From the NCBI RefSeq assembly GCF_014334115.1, contig NZ_CP060494.1, forward strand, positions 1,518,501-1,582,500: a DNA stretch of 64,000 bases, given 5' to 3'. The notes beneath the pieces were generated by a model. It saw nothing but the letters and a program-made list of their open reading frames with translations. It made no database searches and had not been told where the DNA came from. Numbering within the stretch: the first letter of the stretch is position 1; each line of letters opens with the position of its first letter. This DNA is from Sphingosinithalassobacter sp. CS137. Lineage in GTDB: Bacteria; Pseudomonadota; Alphaproteobacteria; Sphingomonadales; Sphingomonadaceae. The translations under genes were made by a program, and so were the position numbers. Shown here piece after piece: positions 27,357-36,445 of the stretch.

Positions 27357-28552
27357 GCGACGTGCCCGATGCCGGATCGGAAGGCGACGCCACCCGCGTC
27401 GTCGAAGCCGGACGGCGCGAGGAGTGGACGCAGGGCATCGTCAATGTGCCCGTCTGGCGAGCCTCTACGATCCTCTATGATTCGGTCGGCGAGCTACGTG
27501 CCGCCGGCGGGCGCGACAGCCATCACCGGCTGTTCTACGGGCGCCGCGGCACGCCGACTCAATGGTCGCTCGCCGATGCGCTGACCGAACTGGAGCCTGG
27601 CGCGGAGGCGACTCTGCTCTACCCCTCGGGCGTCGCCGCGATCGCCTCGGCGCTGCTCGCCGTGCTCTCGCCGGGCGACGAACTGCTGCTCACGGACAGC
27701 GCCTATGATCCGACGCGGGGCTTCGCCGACCATTTCCTGAAGCGGTTCGGTGTCACCACCCGTTATTACGACCCGATGATCGGCGCGGGCATCGCCGATC
27801 TGATCGGCGAACGGACGAGGGCGATCTTCCTCGAAAGCCCCGGCAGCTTGACGTTCGAAGTGCAGGACGTGCCGGCGATCGTCGGCGTTGCGAAGGATCG
27901 CGGCCTCGTCACGCTGCTCGACAATACCTGGGCGACCCCGCTCCTGTTTCCGGCGATCGCGCGCGGCGTCGATTATACGATCCTTGCCTGCACCAAATAT
28001 GTCGTCGGCCATTCGGACGTGATGCTGGGTTCGGTCACGGCTGCGACAGGCAAGTATGCAGCGCTGCGCGACGCGAGCTATGCGCTGGGGCAGACCGCCA
28101 GCCCCGACGATGCCTGGCTCGGCAGCCGAGGCCTTCGGACGATGGGCGTGCGGCTGAAGGCGCAGGGCAAGGCCGCGCTGGAGATCGCGCGGTGGCTGGA
28201 AACGCGCCCCGAAGTGGCGCGGGTGCTGCATCCGGCGCTGCCCGCCTGTCCCGGCCATAAATTCTTCGTCCGCGACTTCAAGGGCAGCTCGGGACTCTTC
28301 TCCTTCGTTCTCAACGGCGGCGGCGAGCGCGCGCGCGCGTCGCTGATCGACGGGCTCACACATTTCGGCATCGGCTTCAGCTGGGGCGGCTATGAAAGCC
28401 TCGCCCTGCCGGTCGATCCGCAGCGCCACCGCAGCGCCACCGAGTGGCAGGCGGAGGGCCCGGTCGTTCGGCTTCAGATCGGTCTGGAAGAGCCGGGCGA
28501 CCTGATCGCCGACCTCGAAGCCGGGCTGATGCGTTTCCGGGAAGCCGCATGA
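27353..28552 (+). CDS. metC: Cystathionine beta-lyase
   Basis: 399 residues from a GTG overlapping the sseA stop. A PLP-dependent Cys/Met metabolism enzyme cleaving cystathionine to homocysteine, pyruvate and ammonia. PLP lysine is Lys215 in ILACTKYVVGHSDVM. Other marks are YGRRGTPTQWSLADALTEL, YPSGVAAIASALLAVL and FGIGFSWGGYESLALP, the last typical of bacterial MetC. The stop overlaps the mscS-family ATG (ATGA). Chemistry fits with SseA next door, which uses a cysteine-derived thiol. Confidence 0.92.
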   Translation: MSDVPDAGSEGDATRVVEAGRREEWTQGIVNVPVWRASTILYDSVGELRAAGGRDSHHRLFYGRRGTPTQWSLADALTELEPGAEATLLYPSGVAAIASALLAVLSPGDELLLTDSAYDPTRGFADHFLKRFGVTTRYYDPMIGAGIADLIGERTRAIFLESPGSLTFEVQDVPAIVGVAKDRGLVTLLDNTWATPLLFPAIARGVDYTILACTKYVVGHSDVMLGSVTAATGKYAALRDASYALGQTASPDDAWLGSRGLRTMGVRLKAQGKAALEIARWLETRPEVARVLHPALPACPGHKFFVRDFKGSSGLFSFVLNGGGERARASLIDGLTHFGIGFSWGGYESLALPVDPQRHRSATEWQAEGPVVRLQIGLEEPGDLIADLEAGLMRFREAA

Positions 28553-29835
28553 CGAACGATGTCGTCCGCTGGCTCGCCGCGCGCGGCATCGAGCTTCCCG
28601 ACACCGCGGCACTGATCGAGGCGGGAATCGCGCTCGCCATCGTCTTCGCCGCACTCGCCGCGGGCTGGTTCGCCGGACGCAAGCTCGGGCCGGTGCTGGC
28701 GAGCTTCTGGCACAAGAATGTCGGCGGCCATGCCGAAGGCCTGGGGCCGCGGATGTGCGACATCACGCGGCACGGCGTCGCTGCAATCCTGCTGGCCATC
28801 CTCGCCGCGGCCTGGCCGTGGCAGCCGCTGGCAGCGCTCGGCATCGGCTTCGCCGAAGGCGCGGCGGTGGCGCTTGTGCTCGTCGCGTTCCTGCGCGGCC
28901 TCGGCATTCCGCGCTGGGCGACCTGGACCTTGGCGCTGCTCGCCTTCGTGGCGATCCTCTCGAATGCGATCGGCGGCTTCAACGTCATCGAATCGACGCT
29001 CGAGCGAGTCGGCTTCAACATCGGCGAGCGCCGCTTCTCGCTATTGTCGCTGCTCACCGTACTGGTGATCCTCGTCGTGCTGTTTGCCGGCGTGCGGCTG
29101 GCGAACCGCATCGTCAATCACTGGATCGAGCGGACTCAAGGGTTCGATGCCACCCAGCGGCTGCTGTTTCAGAAGCTCGCGGGCATCGCCGTGCTGGTGG
29201 TCGCCTTTTTCATCGGCATCGATCTGCTCGACGTCGATCTGACTGCTTTCGCGGTCTTTTCCGGCGCACTGGGGCTGGCAGTAGGGTTCGGTCTCCAGAA
29301 GACCGTCGGCAATCTGATCGCAGGGATCATCCTGCTGATGGATCGATCGATCAAGCCGGGCGACGTGATCGTCGTCGGCGAGAGCTTCGGCTGGGTCAAC
29401 AAGATCGGCGTCCGCGCCGTGTCGATCATCACGCGCGACGGCAAGGAGCATCTGATTCCGAACGAGAATCTGATGACCGAGGAAGTGGAGAATTGGAGCT
29501 ATTCGGACAAGAACGTCCGCGTGCGCATCCCGGTCGGCGTCTCGTACAACAGCGATCTCAAGCTCGCGCAGGAGCTGATGCTGCGCGCGGCCACCGAGAG
29601 TACGCGTGTGCTGAAGAACCCCAAACCCAACGTCTGGCTTGCAGCCTTTGGCGACAGCTCGGTCGAGCATGAGATCCTCGCCTGGATCAACGATCCCGAA
29701 GGCGGCGTGGGCAATGTGAAATCCGACGTGCTCAATCGGCTCTGGCTGCTGTTCAAGGAACATGGGATCGAAATCCCCTTCCCGCAGCGCGACGTGCACG
29801 TGAAGGAATGGCCGCGCGAGCGCGGCAGCGACTGA
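28549..29835 (+). CDS. MscS-family mechanosensitive channel
   Basis: 428 residues with five or six hydrophobic segments, more than the three of minimal MscS. The pore helix and MscS motif are LGLAVGFGLQKTVGNLIAGI, then MDRSIKPGDVI, VIPNENLM-type segment LIPNENLMTEEVENWSY and a beta/alpha C-terminal domain ending HGIEIPFPQRDVHVKE. Releases solutes on hypo-osmotic shock. ATG 28549 overlaps the metC stop, so it is the third gene of the sseA unit. Confidence 0.92.
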   Translation: MTNDVVRWLAARGIELPDTAALIEAGIALAIVFAALAAGWFAGRKLGPVLASFWHKNVGGHAEGLGPRMCDITRHGVAAILLAILAAAWPWQPLAALGIGFAEGAAVALVLVAFLRGLGIPRWATWTLALLAFVAILSNAIGGFNVIESTLERVGFNIGERRFSLLSLLTVLVILVVLFAGVRLANRIVNHWIERTQGFDATQRLLFQKLAGIAVLVVAFFIGIDLLDVDLTAFAVFSGALGLAVGFGLQKTVGNLIAGIILLMDRSIKPGDVIVVGESFGWVNKIGVRAVSIITRDGKEHLIPNENLMTEEVENWSYSDKNVRVRIPVGVSYNSDLKLAQELMLRAATESTRVLKNPKPNVWLAAFGDSSVEHEILAWINDPEGGVGNVKSDVLNRLWLLFKEHGIEIPFPQRDVHVKEWPRERGSD

Positions 29836-29857
29836 CGCCGTCCACTTATTCACGAGA

Positions 29858-29881
29858 GCACCGCCGGCCTCGCTGCGGTGC
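29858..29881 (+). terminator. Hairpin after the mscS-family gene
   Basis: Perfect 7-base arms GCACCGC (29858-29864) and GCGGTGC (29875-29881) with a 10-base loop, 22 bases after the stop. No T-run follows, so this is a weak terminator candidate. The remaining 180 bases to the next gene hold the Fur box and no ORF that I can support. Confidence 0.4.
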
Positions 29882-30020
29882 GCGAAACCGCGCGCCCGCT
29901 GCTTGGAGTGCCACAGCCGCTGTCACGGCCATGCCTTGTACACCCCCGCCATCACCGCTGCTTCTGCCCCTGCACCTGCCCCTGCCGCGATTGACGCGCT
30001 CTCCAACTCCGTTTAGCTGC

Positions 30021-30039
30021 GCTAATGAGAATCATACGC
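30021..30039. promoter_or_regulatory. Fur box upstream of TonB receptor
   Basis: GCTAATGAGAATCATACGC matches 14 of 19 positions of the Fur consensus GATAATGATAATCATTATC, including the ATGA-AATCAT core. It lies 24 bases before the start codon, where bound Fur would block transcription when iron is sufficient. Confidence 0.75.
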
Positions 30040-30063
30040 AATAGCAAAGTTAGGGGGAATTCA

Positions 30064-32268
30064 ATGAGCTTGTTTCGATTCGCCTGCGGCGCCAGCACCA
30101 GCCTCGTCGCACTTGCGGTAACGGCGCCTGCAGTCGCGATGCCCGACCCGGACACCGAGCAGCGCGATCCGGAGAAGCAGACGATCACCGTGACGGCCAC
30201 GCGCCAGCCGGTCGATACGCAGGAAGCTCCTGCAACGGTCACCGTGATCGACGACGAGCAGATCGCCGATCAGCTCATCACCGACATTCAGGAGCTCGTC
30301 CGCTATGAGCCCGGCGTCAGCGTCCAGCGCCAGCCCGCGCGCTTCGGCGCTGCGCTGGGATCCACCGGACGCGCGGGGAATGAGGGCTTCACGATCCGCG
30401 GCATCGGCGGAAACCGCGTGCTGATCCAGGTGGACGGCGTGCGCATTCCCGACGGCTTCGCCTTTGGCGCGCAGAGCGTCGGGCGCGGCGACTATGTCGA
30501 TCTGGGGCTTATCAAGTCGGTCGAGATCCTGCGTGGGCCTGCGTCGGCGCTCTATGGCAGCGACGGCCTTTCCGGCGTGGTCAGCTTCATCACCAGCGAT
30601 CCCGAAGACTTCCTCGAGAACGGCAGCTCGATCGGCGGTCTGGTCCGGGCAGGCTATCACTCCGCCGACGAGGAATTCTCGGAGACCGGAATCGTCGCGG
30701 GCCGCAGCGGCGCCTGGTCGGCGATGCTGGCCTACACCCGGCGCGACTTCCAGGAGCTTGAGAACCAGGGCGAGGTCGGCGGCACAGGCTCGGCACGCAC
30801 CGAGCCCAACCCGCAGGACGGTCATTCGAATGCGGTTCTCGGCCGTGTCGTCTATTCCCCCGGCGGCGGCCATCGCTTCCGCGTTACGGCGGAATATCTC
30901 GACACCTATCTCCACACCGACGTGCTTACCGGCGTGGGACCCGGCCTAGGCGGGACGGTCGACCTGCTCACCGCGCGCGACACGGGCGGGCGGGCGCGCA
31001 TCGGGCTCGACTGGCACTGGCAGGGCAGCGGCACGATCGATCAGGCGCGGCTTGGCGTCTATTGGCAGGATTCGGAGGACCGCCAGTTCACCGACGAGGA
31101 CCGGACGCCCGCCGCCGACCGCGAACGGCTGAACACGTTCGAGAATCGCGTCATCGGCGCTTCCGGCGAGATCGGCGCCGGGTTCGCGACCGGCAGCTTC
31201 GCGCACCGGATCGTGCTCGGCGGCGACGTGAGCGTGACGCATCAGGAGGGATTGCGCGACGGAACGGTGCCGCCCGCGGGCGAGACTTTTCCCACCCGCG
31301 CCTTCCCCGAAACCGATTATACGCTGGCCGGCATCTACCTGGCCGACGAAGTCACGGTCGGCCCGCTCACGCTCTATCCGGCGCTGCGGTTCGACTGGTA
31401 CAGCCTCGATCCGCAGGACGATCCGCTGCTGCCGGCCTTCACAGGTGCCGCGCAGGATGGTTCGCGCCTTTCGCCCAAGATCGGCGCGGTCCTGAATCTG
31501 GGCGGCGGCGTGCGGCTGTTCGGGAACTATGCCCAGGGATTCAAGGCGCCCGAGCCCGGCCAGGTCAACCAGTTCTTCGAAAATCTCGCCTTCGGCTACA
31601 CGTCCGCGCCCAACCCGGACCTGCGCCCGGAGACCAGCGAGAGCTTCGAAGCCGGGCTGCGTCTCGAAGGCAGCAACATCCGCTTCGGCGTCACTGCCTT
31701 CCATGCCGATTACCGCGACTTCATCTCGCAGGAAGTGGTGGGCGGCAGCTTCACGCCGATGGATCCCGCGGTCTTCCAGTTCGTGAACCTCGATCGCGCC
31801 GAAGTGGAAGGTCTGGAAGGACGCTTTGAGGGCTGGACGGACAGCGGCTTCTCGGGTCGGGTCGCGATCGCCTATGCCGATGGCGAGGTGATCGACCCAT
31901 CGGGTTCGCGCAACCCGCTTTCGAGCGTCGATCCGCTGCAGCTGGTGATCGGCGGCGGCTGGCGCGATCCGGGCGGCCGCTTCGGAGTCGATCTCACTGC
32001 GATCCATGCCGCGCGCAAGGAACTCGAGGCGACGAGCGGACTGTGCAGCGGCCCCTGCTACCGGCCCGACAGTTATACAGTGCTGGACATGACGGCCTTC
32101 GTCCGTCTCGGCGGCGCCGCCACGCTGCGTGGCGGCATCTTCAACCTCACCGACGTGAAATACGCAACGTGGAGCGACGTTCGCGGGCTCGCCGAGAGCT
32201 CGCCCGTCACCGACGCCTATACACGGCCCGGCCGAAACGGCAGTGTGTCGATCAGCTATCGCTTCTGA
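30064..32268 (+). CDS. TonB-dependent haem/haemoglobin-type receptor
   Basis: 734 residues. Signal peptide about 1-26 (cut after AVA), TonB box QTITVTATR, plug domain (QELVRYEPGVSVQ, RGIGGNRVLIQVDGVRIPDG, KSVEILRGPASALYGSDGL) and a 22-strand barrel ending SVSISYRF. The plug resembles the haemoglobin/transferrin/lactoferrin receptor family (HmuR/HutA type). ATG 30064 has AGGGGGAA upstream. Regulation by Fur is likely from the box just upstream. The ligand is inferred from family only. Confidence 0.88.
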   Translation: MSLFRFACGASTSLVALAVTAPAVAMPDPDTEQRDPEKQTITVTATRQPVDTQEAPATVTVIDDEQIADQLITDIQELVRYEPGVSVQRQPARFGAALGSTGRAGNEGFTIRGIGGNRVLIQVDGVRIPDGFAFGAQSVGRGDYVDLGLIKSVEILRGPASALYGSDGLSGVVSFITSDPEDFLENGSSIGGLVRAGYHSADEEFSETGIVAGRSGAWSAMLAYTRRDFQELENQGEVGGTGSARTEPNPQDGHSNAVLGRVVYSPGGGHRFRVTAEYLDTYLHTDVLTGVGPGLGGTVDLLTARDTGGRARIGLDWHWQGSGTIDQARLGVYWQDSEDRQFTDEDRTPAADRERLNTFENRVIGASGEIGAGFATGSFAHRIVLGGDVSVTHQEGLRDGTVPPAGETFPTRAFPETDYTLAGIYLADEVTVGPLTLYPALRFDWYSLDPQDDPLLPAFTGAAQDGSRLSPKIGAVLNLGGGVRLFGNYAQGFKAPEPGQVNQFFENLAFGYTSAPNPDLRPETSESFEAGLRLEGSNIRFGVTAFHADYRDFISQEVVGGSFTPMDPAVFQFVNLDRAEVEGLEGRFEGWTDSGFSGRVAIAYADGEVIDPSGSRNPLSSVDPLQLVIGGGWRDPGGRFGVDLTAIHAARKELEATSGLCSGPCYRPDSYTVLDMTAFVRLGGAATLRGGIFNLTDVKYATWSDVRGLAESSPVTDAYTRPGRNGSVSISYRF

Positions 32269-32290
32269 ATTGCAGCTGGGGGATTTTGGA

Positions 32291-33286
32291 ATGAACCTTC
32301 GCAACTGGACATCGGCGGCGGCGCTTGTCGCACTGACTGCGCTTCCGAACTTCGGGGCCGCCGCCCAAGCCGCTCCGGCCGCCGCACCGACCACGCAGGA
32401 GGAGGCGCAGCAGGTCTCGTTCGATGAAGCGCGTGCCGCCATCCTGGCCATGGCCGGCAATTATCGCGTCCGCTTCGACATGCGCGAAGCAACGCCATGG
32501 CGGGCTGACTATGAACCGATCGACCCGAAGATCTCGGGCGGCCACGAAGTCGTTCGCGTGATCGAGGATAGCGGCGAGCGCATCGTCCTGCAGCATCTGC
32601 TGGTGATCGAGCATGAAGGCCAGACCCACATCATCAAGCACTGGCGGCAGGACTGGGAATATGAACCCGCGCGCATGCTGGTCTACAGCGACACCGACAC
32701 CTGGCAGTACCGCGACGTATCCGAAGCGGAACGGCGCGGCCGTTGGGCACAGACGGTGTGGCAGGTCGATGATAGCCCGCGCTATGCCGGGATCGCCGCA
32801 TGGAAGACTGTCGCAGGCATTCCGACGTGGCAATCGAACCCTACCTGGCGCCCGCTCGCGCGTCGGGATGCTGTCCGCAGCCCCGTCTATGATCGCTACT
32901 ATGGCATCAACCGGCACCAGCTGACGCCTGCCGGCTGGATCCATTGGCAGGACAATATGAAGATGGGCTGGTTCGATGCGAAGCTCGAACCGGTCGTGCA
33001 GGAATATGTCCTCAACACCTATAGCCGTTTCGACGGCTATGATGTCGCCGCCGCCGACGCCTATTGGGAATCGACCAAGGGCATGTGGGCCGCCGTGCGC
33101 GACGAGTGGGAGCGGATCGCGGAGGAAAAGAACGGAATCCGCGTGATGGAAGTCGCCGAGACGGGCAGCGCCGCCAGCGTGCGCCTGCTGGAGATCGCCG
33201 ACGCGCTCCATTCGGGCAGTCTCAGCGAAGCCGAGGCAATCGCGCAGGCCAAGGCGCTGATGGATCAGGCGACTCAGCAAATCTGA
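32291..33286 (+). CDS. Exported DUF6607 protein, partner of the TonB receptor
   Basis: 331 residues. A signal peptide (about 1-30, ending GAAAQA) precedes a Trp- and Tyr-rich soluble domain: GNYRVRFDMREATPW, HIIKHWRQDWEYEP, WQYRD, WARTVW-like WAQTVWQVDDSPRY and GWIHWQDNMKMGW. I read it as DUF6607, which has no known function. It starts 22 bases after the receptor stop with a GGGGGA site, so it is co-transcribed and probably iron-regulated. A periplasmic or surface role in haem/siderophore handling is plausible. Confidence 0.75.
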   Translation: MNLRNWTSAAALVALTALPNFGAAAQAAPAAAPTTQEEAQQVSFDEARAAILAMAGNYRVRFDMREATPWRADYEPIDPKISGGHEVVRVIEDSGERIVLQHLLVIEHEGQTHIIKHWRQDWEYEPARMLVYSDTDTWQYRDVSEAERRGRWAQTVWQVDDSPRYAGIAAWKTVAGIPTWQSNPTWRPLARRDAVRSPVYDRYYGINRHQLTPAGWIHWQDNMKMGWFDAKLEPVVQEYVLNTYSRFDGYDVAAADAYWESTKGMWAAVRDEWERIAEEKNGIRVMEVAETGSAASVRLLEIADALHSGSLSEAEAIAQAKALMDQATQQI

Positions 33287-33292
33287 CAGACC

Positions 33293-33321
33293 GGCGAGGC
33301 GACTCTCGCGAGCGCCTCGCC
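33293..33321. terminator. Hairpin between convergent DUF6607 and RelA/SpoT genes
   Basis: Perfect 9-base arms GGCGAGGCG (33293-33301) and CGCCTCGCC (33313-33321) with an 11-base loop. It lies in the 53-base gap between two convergent genes. No T-run is present on either strand. Confidence 0.5.
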
Positions 33322-33339
33322 CGGCTCGCCCCGACCCGG

Positions 33340-35430
33340 CTACACCCTTTCGGCCGAACTCACCGCCTCTGCTGCGCGCAGCGCCGCCAGCAGCCGCATC
33401 AGATGCTTGGCGTCACGCACGTCGAGATCGATCGTGTTGGTGTGAAAGGTCGTGTCCCGATTGTCGAGGCGCAAGTTCAGGATGTTCGCCTTGTGCGCGG
33501 CGATGATCGACGCGACCGCGGCAAGGGCGCCCGGCTCGTTCTTCAGCGTCACGCTGATCCGCGCGGTGCCGCCGGAGGCCTTGTCGCCCCAGGCGAGATC
33601 GATCCAGTCCTCTTCCGCCCCATCGGCCAGCGCGGCGCACGCGATGCCGTGGACCTCGATGCCCGCGCCGGGGCGACGGACGCCGACGATCCGGTCTCCC
33701 GGCACGGGCCGGCAGCATTCGGCGAGATCATAGGCCACCCCCGGGGTCAGGCCCTTGATCGAAATCGCCTGCCGTTGCGGTGGCGACGTCGCTTCCGCAT
33801 CGCTCGCCGAGCCGGGCATCAGCGCTTCCATCACCTCGCTGTCGGTGACCTTCTGCCGCGCGATCGCCTCCATCAGCGCCGCCTCGTCGGGCAGCTTGAG
33901 CCGCTTGAGCGCATCCAGCAGCCCATCGCTTCCCACCGGCGCGGGCAGCCGCTCGACGATCTCGTCGTACAGCTTGCGGCCCAGCGCCTCGATCTCCTCG
34001 CGCTCCTTGTGGCGCAGGTGGCGCCGGATCGCCGCGCGCGCCTTTCCGGTAATCGCGAAGTTGAGCCAATTCTCCTGCGGAGTCTGCGCCTTGGACCGCA
34101 GGATCTGCACCTGATCGCCCTGGGCGATCTCGGTGCGCAGCGGAACGACGCGGCCGTTCACCTTGGCCCCCACCGCCTGATCCCCCAGATCGGTATGGAC
34201 CGCATAGGCGAAGTCGATCGGCGTGGCGCCCTTGGGCAACTGGATCAGCTCGCCCTTGGGGCTGAAGGCGAAGATGCGATCCTGATACATCGCCATCCGG
34301 GTGTGCTCGAGAAGCTCCTCCGGACTCTCGGCATGTTCCAGGATTTCGATGAGATCGCGAATCCAGCGGACCTGGGTCTCGGGGCGCACGGCAGCCTGCT
34401 TGTAGGCCCAGTGCGCAGCGAGACCGTATTCGGCCTGGGCATGCATCTCACGGGTGCGGATCTGCACTTCGACGCGGACGTTCTCGGCATAGAAGACGCT
34501 GGTGTGCAGCGAGCGATACCCGTTCCGCTTGGGTATGGAGATGTAATCCTTGAACCGGCCGGGCACCATCGGCCACTTGCGGTGAATCACGCCAAGCGCG
34601 CGGTAGCACTCCTCCTCGGTCCCGACGATCGCCCGAAAGGCAGTGATATCCGAAAGCTGTTCGAGACTGACGTGCCGCTCGGACATCTTCCGCCAGATCG
34701 AATAGGGCGCCTTTTCCCGCCCCGAGACCTCGGCATCGATCCCGTTGCGTTCGAGCAATTGGGTGAGCGTCTTCCCGATCTTCTCGACGCGGTCCTCGCC
34801 GCCTTCGTCGCGCAACGCTTCCAGTCGGCGAGTGATCGATTCATACGCCTCGGGCTCGAGTTCGCGGAAGGCGAGGCTCTGCATCTCCTTCATGAACTCA
34901 TACATGCCGATCCGCTCGGCGAGCGGCGCATAGATGTCCATCGTCTCGCGGGCGATGCGCTTGCGCTTGTCCTCCTTCGCGATGTGGTGGAGCGTGCGCA
35001 TGTTGTGCAGCCGATCGGCAAGCTTCACCAGCAGGACGCGGATATCGTCGGACATCGCGAGCAGGAACTTGCGGAGGTTTTCGGCGGCGCGTTCGCTTTC
35101 GGTCTGCGCTTCGATCTTCGACAGCTTGGTGACGCCGTCGACCATCCGCGCGACGGACGGGCCGAATTTGGCGAGGATCTCGTCGGGCGTGGCGACCGTG
35201 TCCTCGATTGTGTCGTGAAGGATCGCGGTCGCGATCGTCTCGTCGTCGAGATGCAGGTCGGTCAGAATGCCTGCGACTTCGATCGGGTGGCTGAAATAGG
35301 GATCGCCGGAAGCGCGCTTCTGGCTGCCATGCGCATGCATCGAAAAGACATAGGCACGGTTGAGCAGCGCCTCGTCGGCGCCCGGGTCATAGCTCTTGAC
35401 CCGTTCTACAAGTTCATATTGCCGCAGCAT
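33340..35430 (-). CDS. Bifunctional (p)ppGpp synthetase/hydrolase, RelA/SpoT family
   Basis: 696 residues, long RSH protein. The HD hydrolase domain is intact (FSHPIEVAGILTDL, AILHDTIEDT). The synthetase domain follows (YSIWRKM, DITAFRAIVGTEEECYRALG, PKRNGYRSLHTSV), then TGS (PKGATPIDFAYAVHTDLG) and a C-terminal ACT domain. Both activities look retained. ATG 35430 starts MLRQYELVERVKSY; the 12 residues upstream look non-coding. Sphingomonads usually carry one such enzyme, which sets the stringent response. Confidence 0.94.
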   Translation of the reverse strand: MLRQYELVERVKSYDPGADEALLNRAYVFSMHAHGSQKRASGDPYFSHPIEVAGILTDLHLDDETIATAILHDTIEDTVATPDEILAKFGPSVARMVDGVTKLSKIEAQTESERAAENLRKFLLAMSDDIRVLLVKLADRLHNMRTLHHIAKEDKRKRIARETMDIYAPLAERIGMYEFMKEMQSLAFRELEPEAYESITRRLEALRDEGGEDRVEKIGKTLTQLLERNGIDAEVSGREKAPYSIWRKMSERHVSLEQLSDITAFRAIVGTEEECYRALGVIHRKWPMVPGRFKDYISIPKRNGYRSLHTSVFYAENVRVEVQIRTREMHAQAEYGLAAHWAYKQAAVRPETQVRWIRDLIEILEHAESPEELLEHTRMAMYQDRIFAFSPKGELIQLPKGATPIDFAYAVHTDLGDQAVGAKVNGRVVPLRTEIAQGDQVQILRSKAQTPQENWLNFAITGKARAAIRRHLRHKEREEIEALGRKLYDEIVERLPAPVGSDGLLDALKRLKLPDEAALMEAIARQKVTDSEVMEALMPGSASDAEATSPPQRQAISIKGLTPGVAYDLAECCRPVPGDRIVGVRRPGAGIEVHGIACAALADGAEEDWIDLAWGDKASGGTARISVTLKNEPGALAAVASIIAAHKANILNLRLDNRDTTFHTNTIDLDVRDAKHLMRLLAALRAAEAVSSAERV

Positions 35431-35475
35431 CCGACCTAGATGGGGCCGGGCGCTGCGGCATTGCAACAGAAATAC

Positions 35476-35793
35476 TTACGAGCGGGCGCGTGCGTTGCAA
35501 CGCTCCAGCGCCTCGGCGTCGAACGCCTCGCCTTCGACCTTGAACTCGGTCAGCGCGCCGACTTCGCGGGCCAGAAGCTGGCACATGATCGCGTCGCGCG
35601 CAGTGCCCTTCGCCGCGACGCAGGTGCCGCCGCCGCAGCGCCAGATGACGTTGCGCGTGACCAGGCTGTCATTCGCAGGTGCGGAAACGGGCGTTGCGCT
35701 GTAATAGCCGTTCGCCGACTGTGCGGAAGCAACTGCGGGCAGCATTGCGAGCGAGGCTGCAACAGCCGCCGCGACGGAAATGACAGACTTCAT
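35476..35793 (-). CDS. Secreted CC_3452-family protein
   Basis: 105 residues. Signal peptide 1-24 (cut after ASA), then a small domain with IWRCGGGTCVAAKGTARDAI, CQLLAREVGALTEFKV and LERCNARA. Four Cys (about 53, 58, 71, 99) probably form two disulfides in the periplasm. The pattern matches the CC_3452 family named from Caulobacter, of unknown role. ATG 35793 is chosen to begin the signal peptide. Divergent from an HxlR regulator with palindromes between. Confidence 0.75.
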   Translation of the reverse strand: MKSVISVAAAVAASLAMLPAVASAQSANGYYSATPVSAPANDSLVTRNVIWRCGGGTCVAAKGTARDAIMCQLLAREVGALTEFKVEGEAFDAEALERCNARARS

Positions 35794-35840
35794 CGAGGTT
35801 CTCCAGGGTGAAACCATTGCAATAAGGTTGCAGTTCGCTA

Positions 35841-35856
35841 CTTACCTTTGGGTAAG
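35841..35856. promoter_or_regulatory. Palindrome in the CC_3452/HxlR divergent gap
   Basis: Perfect dyad CTTACC-TTTG-GGTAAG midway between divergent start codons. It fits an operator for the adjacent HxlR-type regulator. Binding is inferred from position only. Confidence 0.45.
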
Positions 35857-35950
35857 CAGCGGGTCAATACCAGTTGCATGGAAAAACTTTTGCTGCAATG
35901 CAAGATGTTATGCCGTTCCGCGCGCGGAAAAATTGCGATAAGGTGACAAC

Positions 35951-36442
35951 ATGGGTGAAGGGCTGCGAGAATCGCTGCGCGAACTGGCCACTGCGTGCAG
36001 CCTTCCGGCCGCGCTGGAGGCAATGGGCGAGCGCTGGTCGTTCCTCATTCTGCGCGGATCGTTCAACGGGCTGCACCATTTCGAGGAATTCCAGTCCGAG
36101 CTCGGCATCGCACGCAACATCCTGGCGAACCGGCTCGGCCGCCTCGTCGAGCACGGCATCCTCGAACGCCGCCCCTGCCCCGAGGATCGGCGCAAGATCG
36201 AATATTGCCTCACCGAAAAGGGCTATGCCCTGCTCCCGACGATGGTCGCGCTACGCCAATGGGGCGAGCGCTGGGAAACGGGAGTCACCGCGAGCCCGGT
36301 TCTGGTCGATGCGCGCGATCGCAAGCCGATCCGGCCTGTCCAGGTGCTGAGTCACGACGGGCGTGCGCTCGGCCGGGGCGATCTGATCTGGTCGTTGCCC
36401 GAGGACGTTTCCCCCACGGAGTCGGCTGAGGCCGCCGAGTGA
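35951..36442 (+). CDS. HxlR-family winged-helix regulator
   Basis: 163 residues. The HxlR domain (about 15-105) is clear: CSLPAALEAMGERWSFLILR, FEEFQSELGIARNILANRL, GILERRPCPEDRRKIEYCLT, then ALLPTMVALRQWGERW. A C-terminal tail (SHDGRALGRGDLIWSL) extends beyond the usual 110-120 residues. HxlR proteins respond to aldehydes, quinones or redox stress; here one N-terminal Cys (Cys16) sits where redox-active members have one. It is divergent from the CC_3452 gene, which may be a target. Confidence 0.85.
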   Translation: MGEGLRESLRELATACSLPAALEAMGERWSFLILRGSFNGLHHFEEFQSELGIARNILANRLGRLVEHGILERRPCPEDRRKIEYCLTEKGYALLPTMVALRQWGERWETGVTASPVLVDARDRKPIRPVQVLSHDGRALGRGDLIWSLPEDVSPTESAEAAE

Positions 36443-36445
36443 TCG

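Noticed and set aside
29930..30000. C-rich CCTGC-like short repeats before the Fur box
   Set aside because: Irregular, only a few copies and no consistent unit; likely base composition.
33064..35439. 791-residue plus-strand frame
   Set aside because: Antisense to the well-supported RelA/SpoT gene; residue content is Arg/His/Leu-rich noise without domains.
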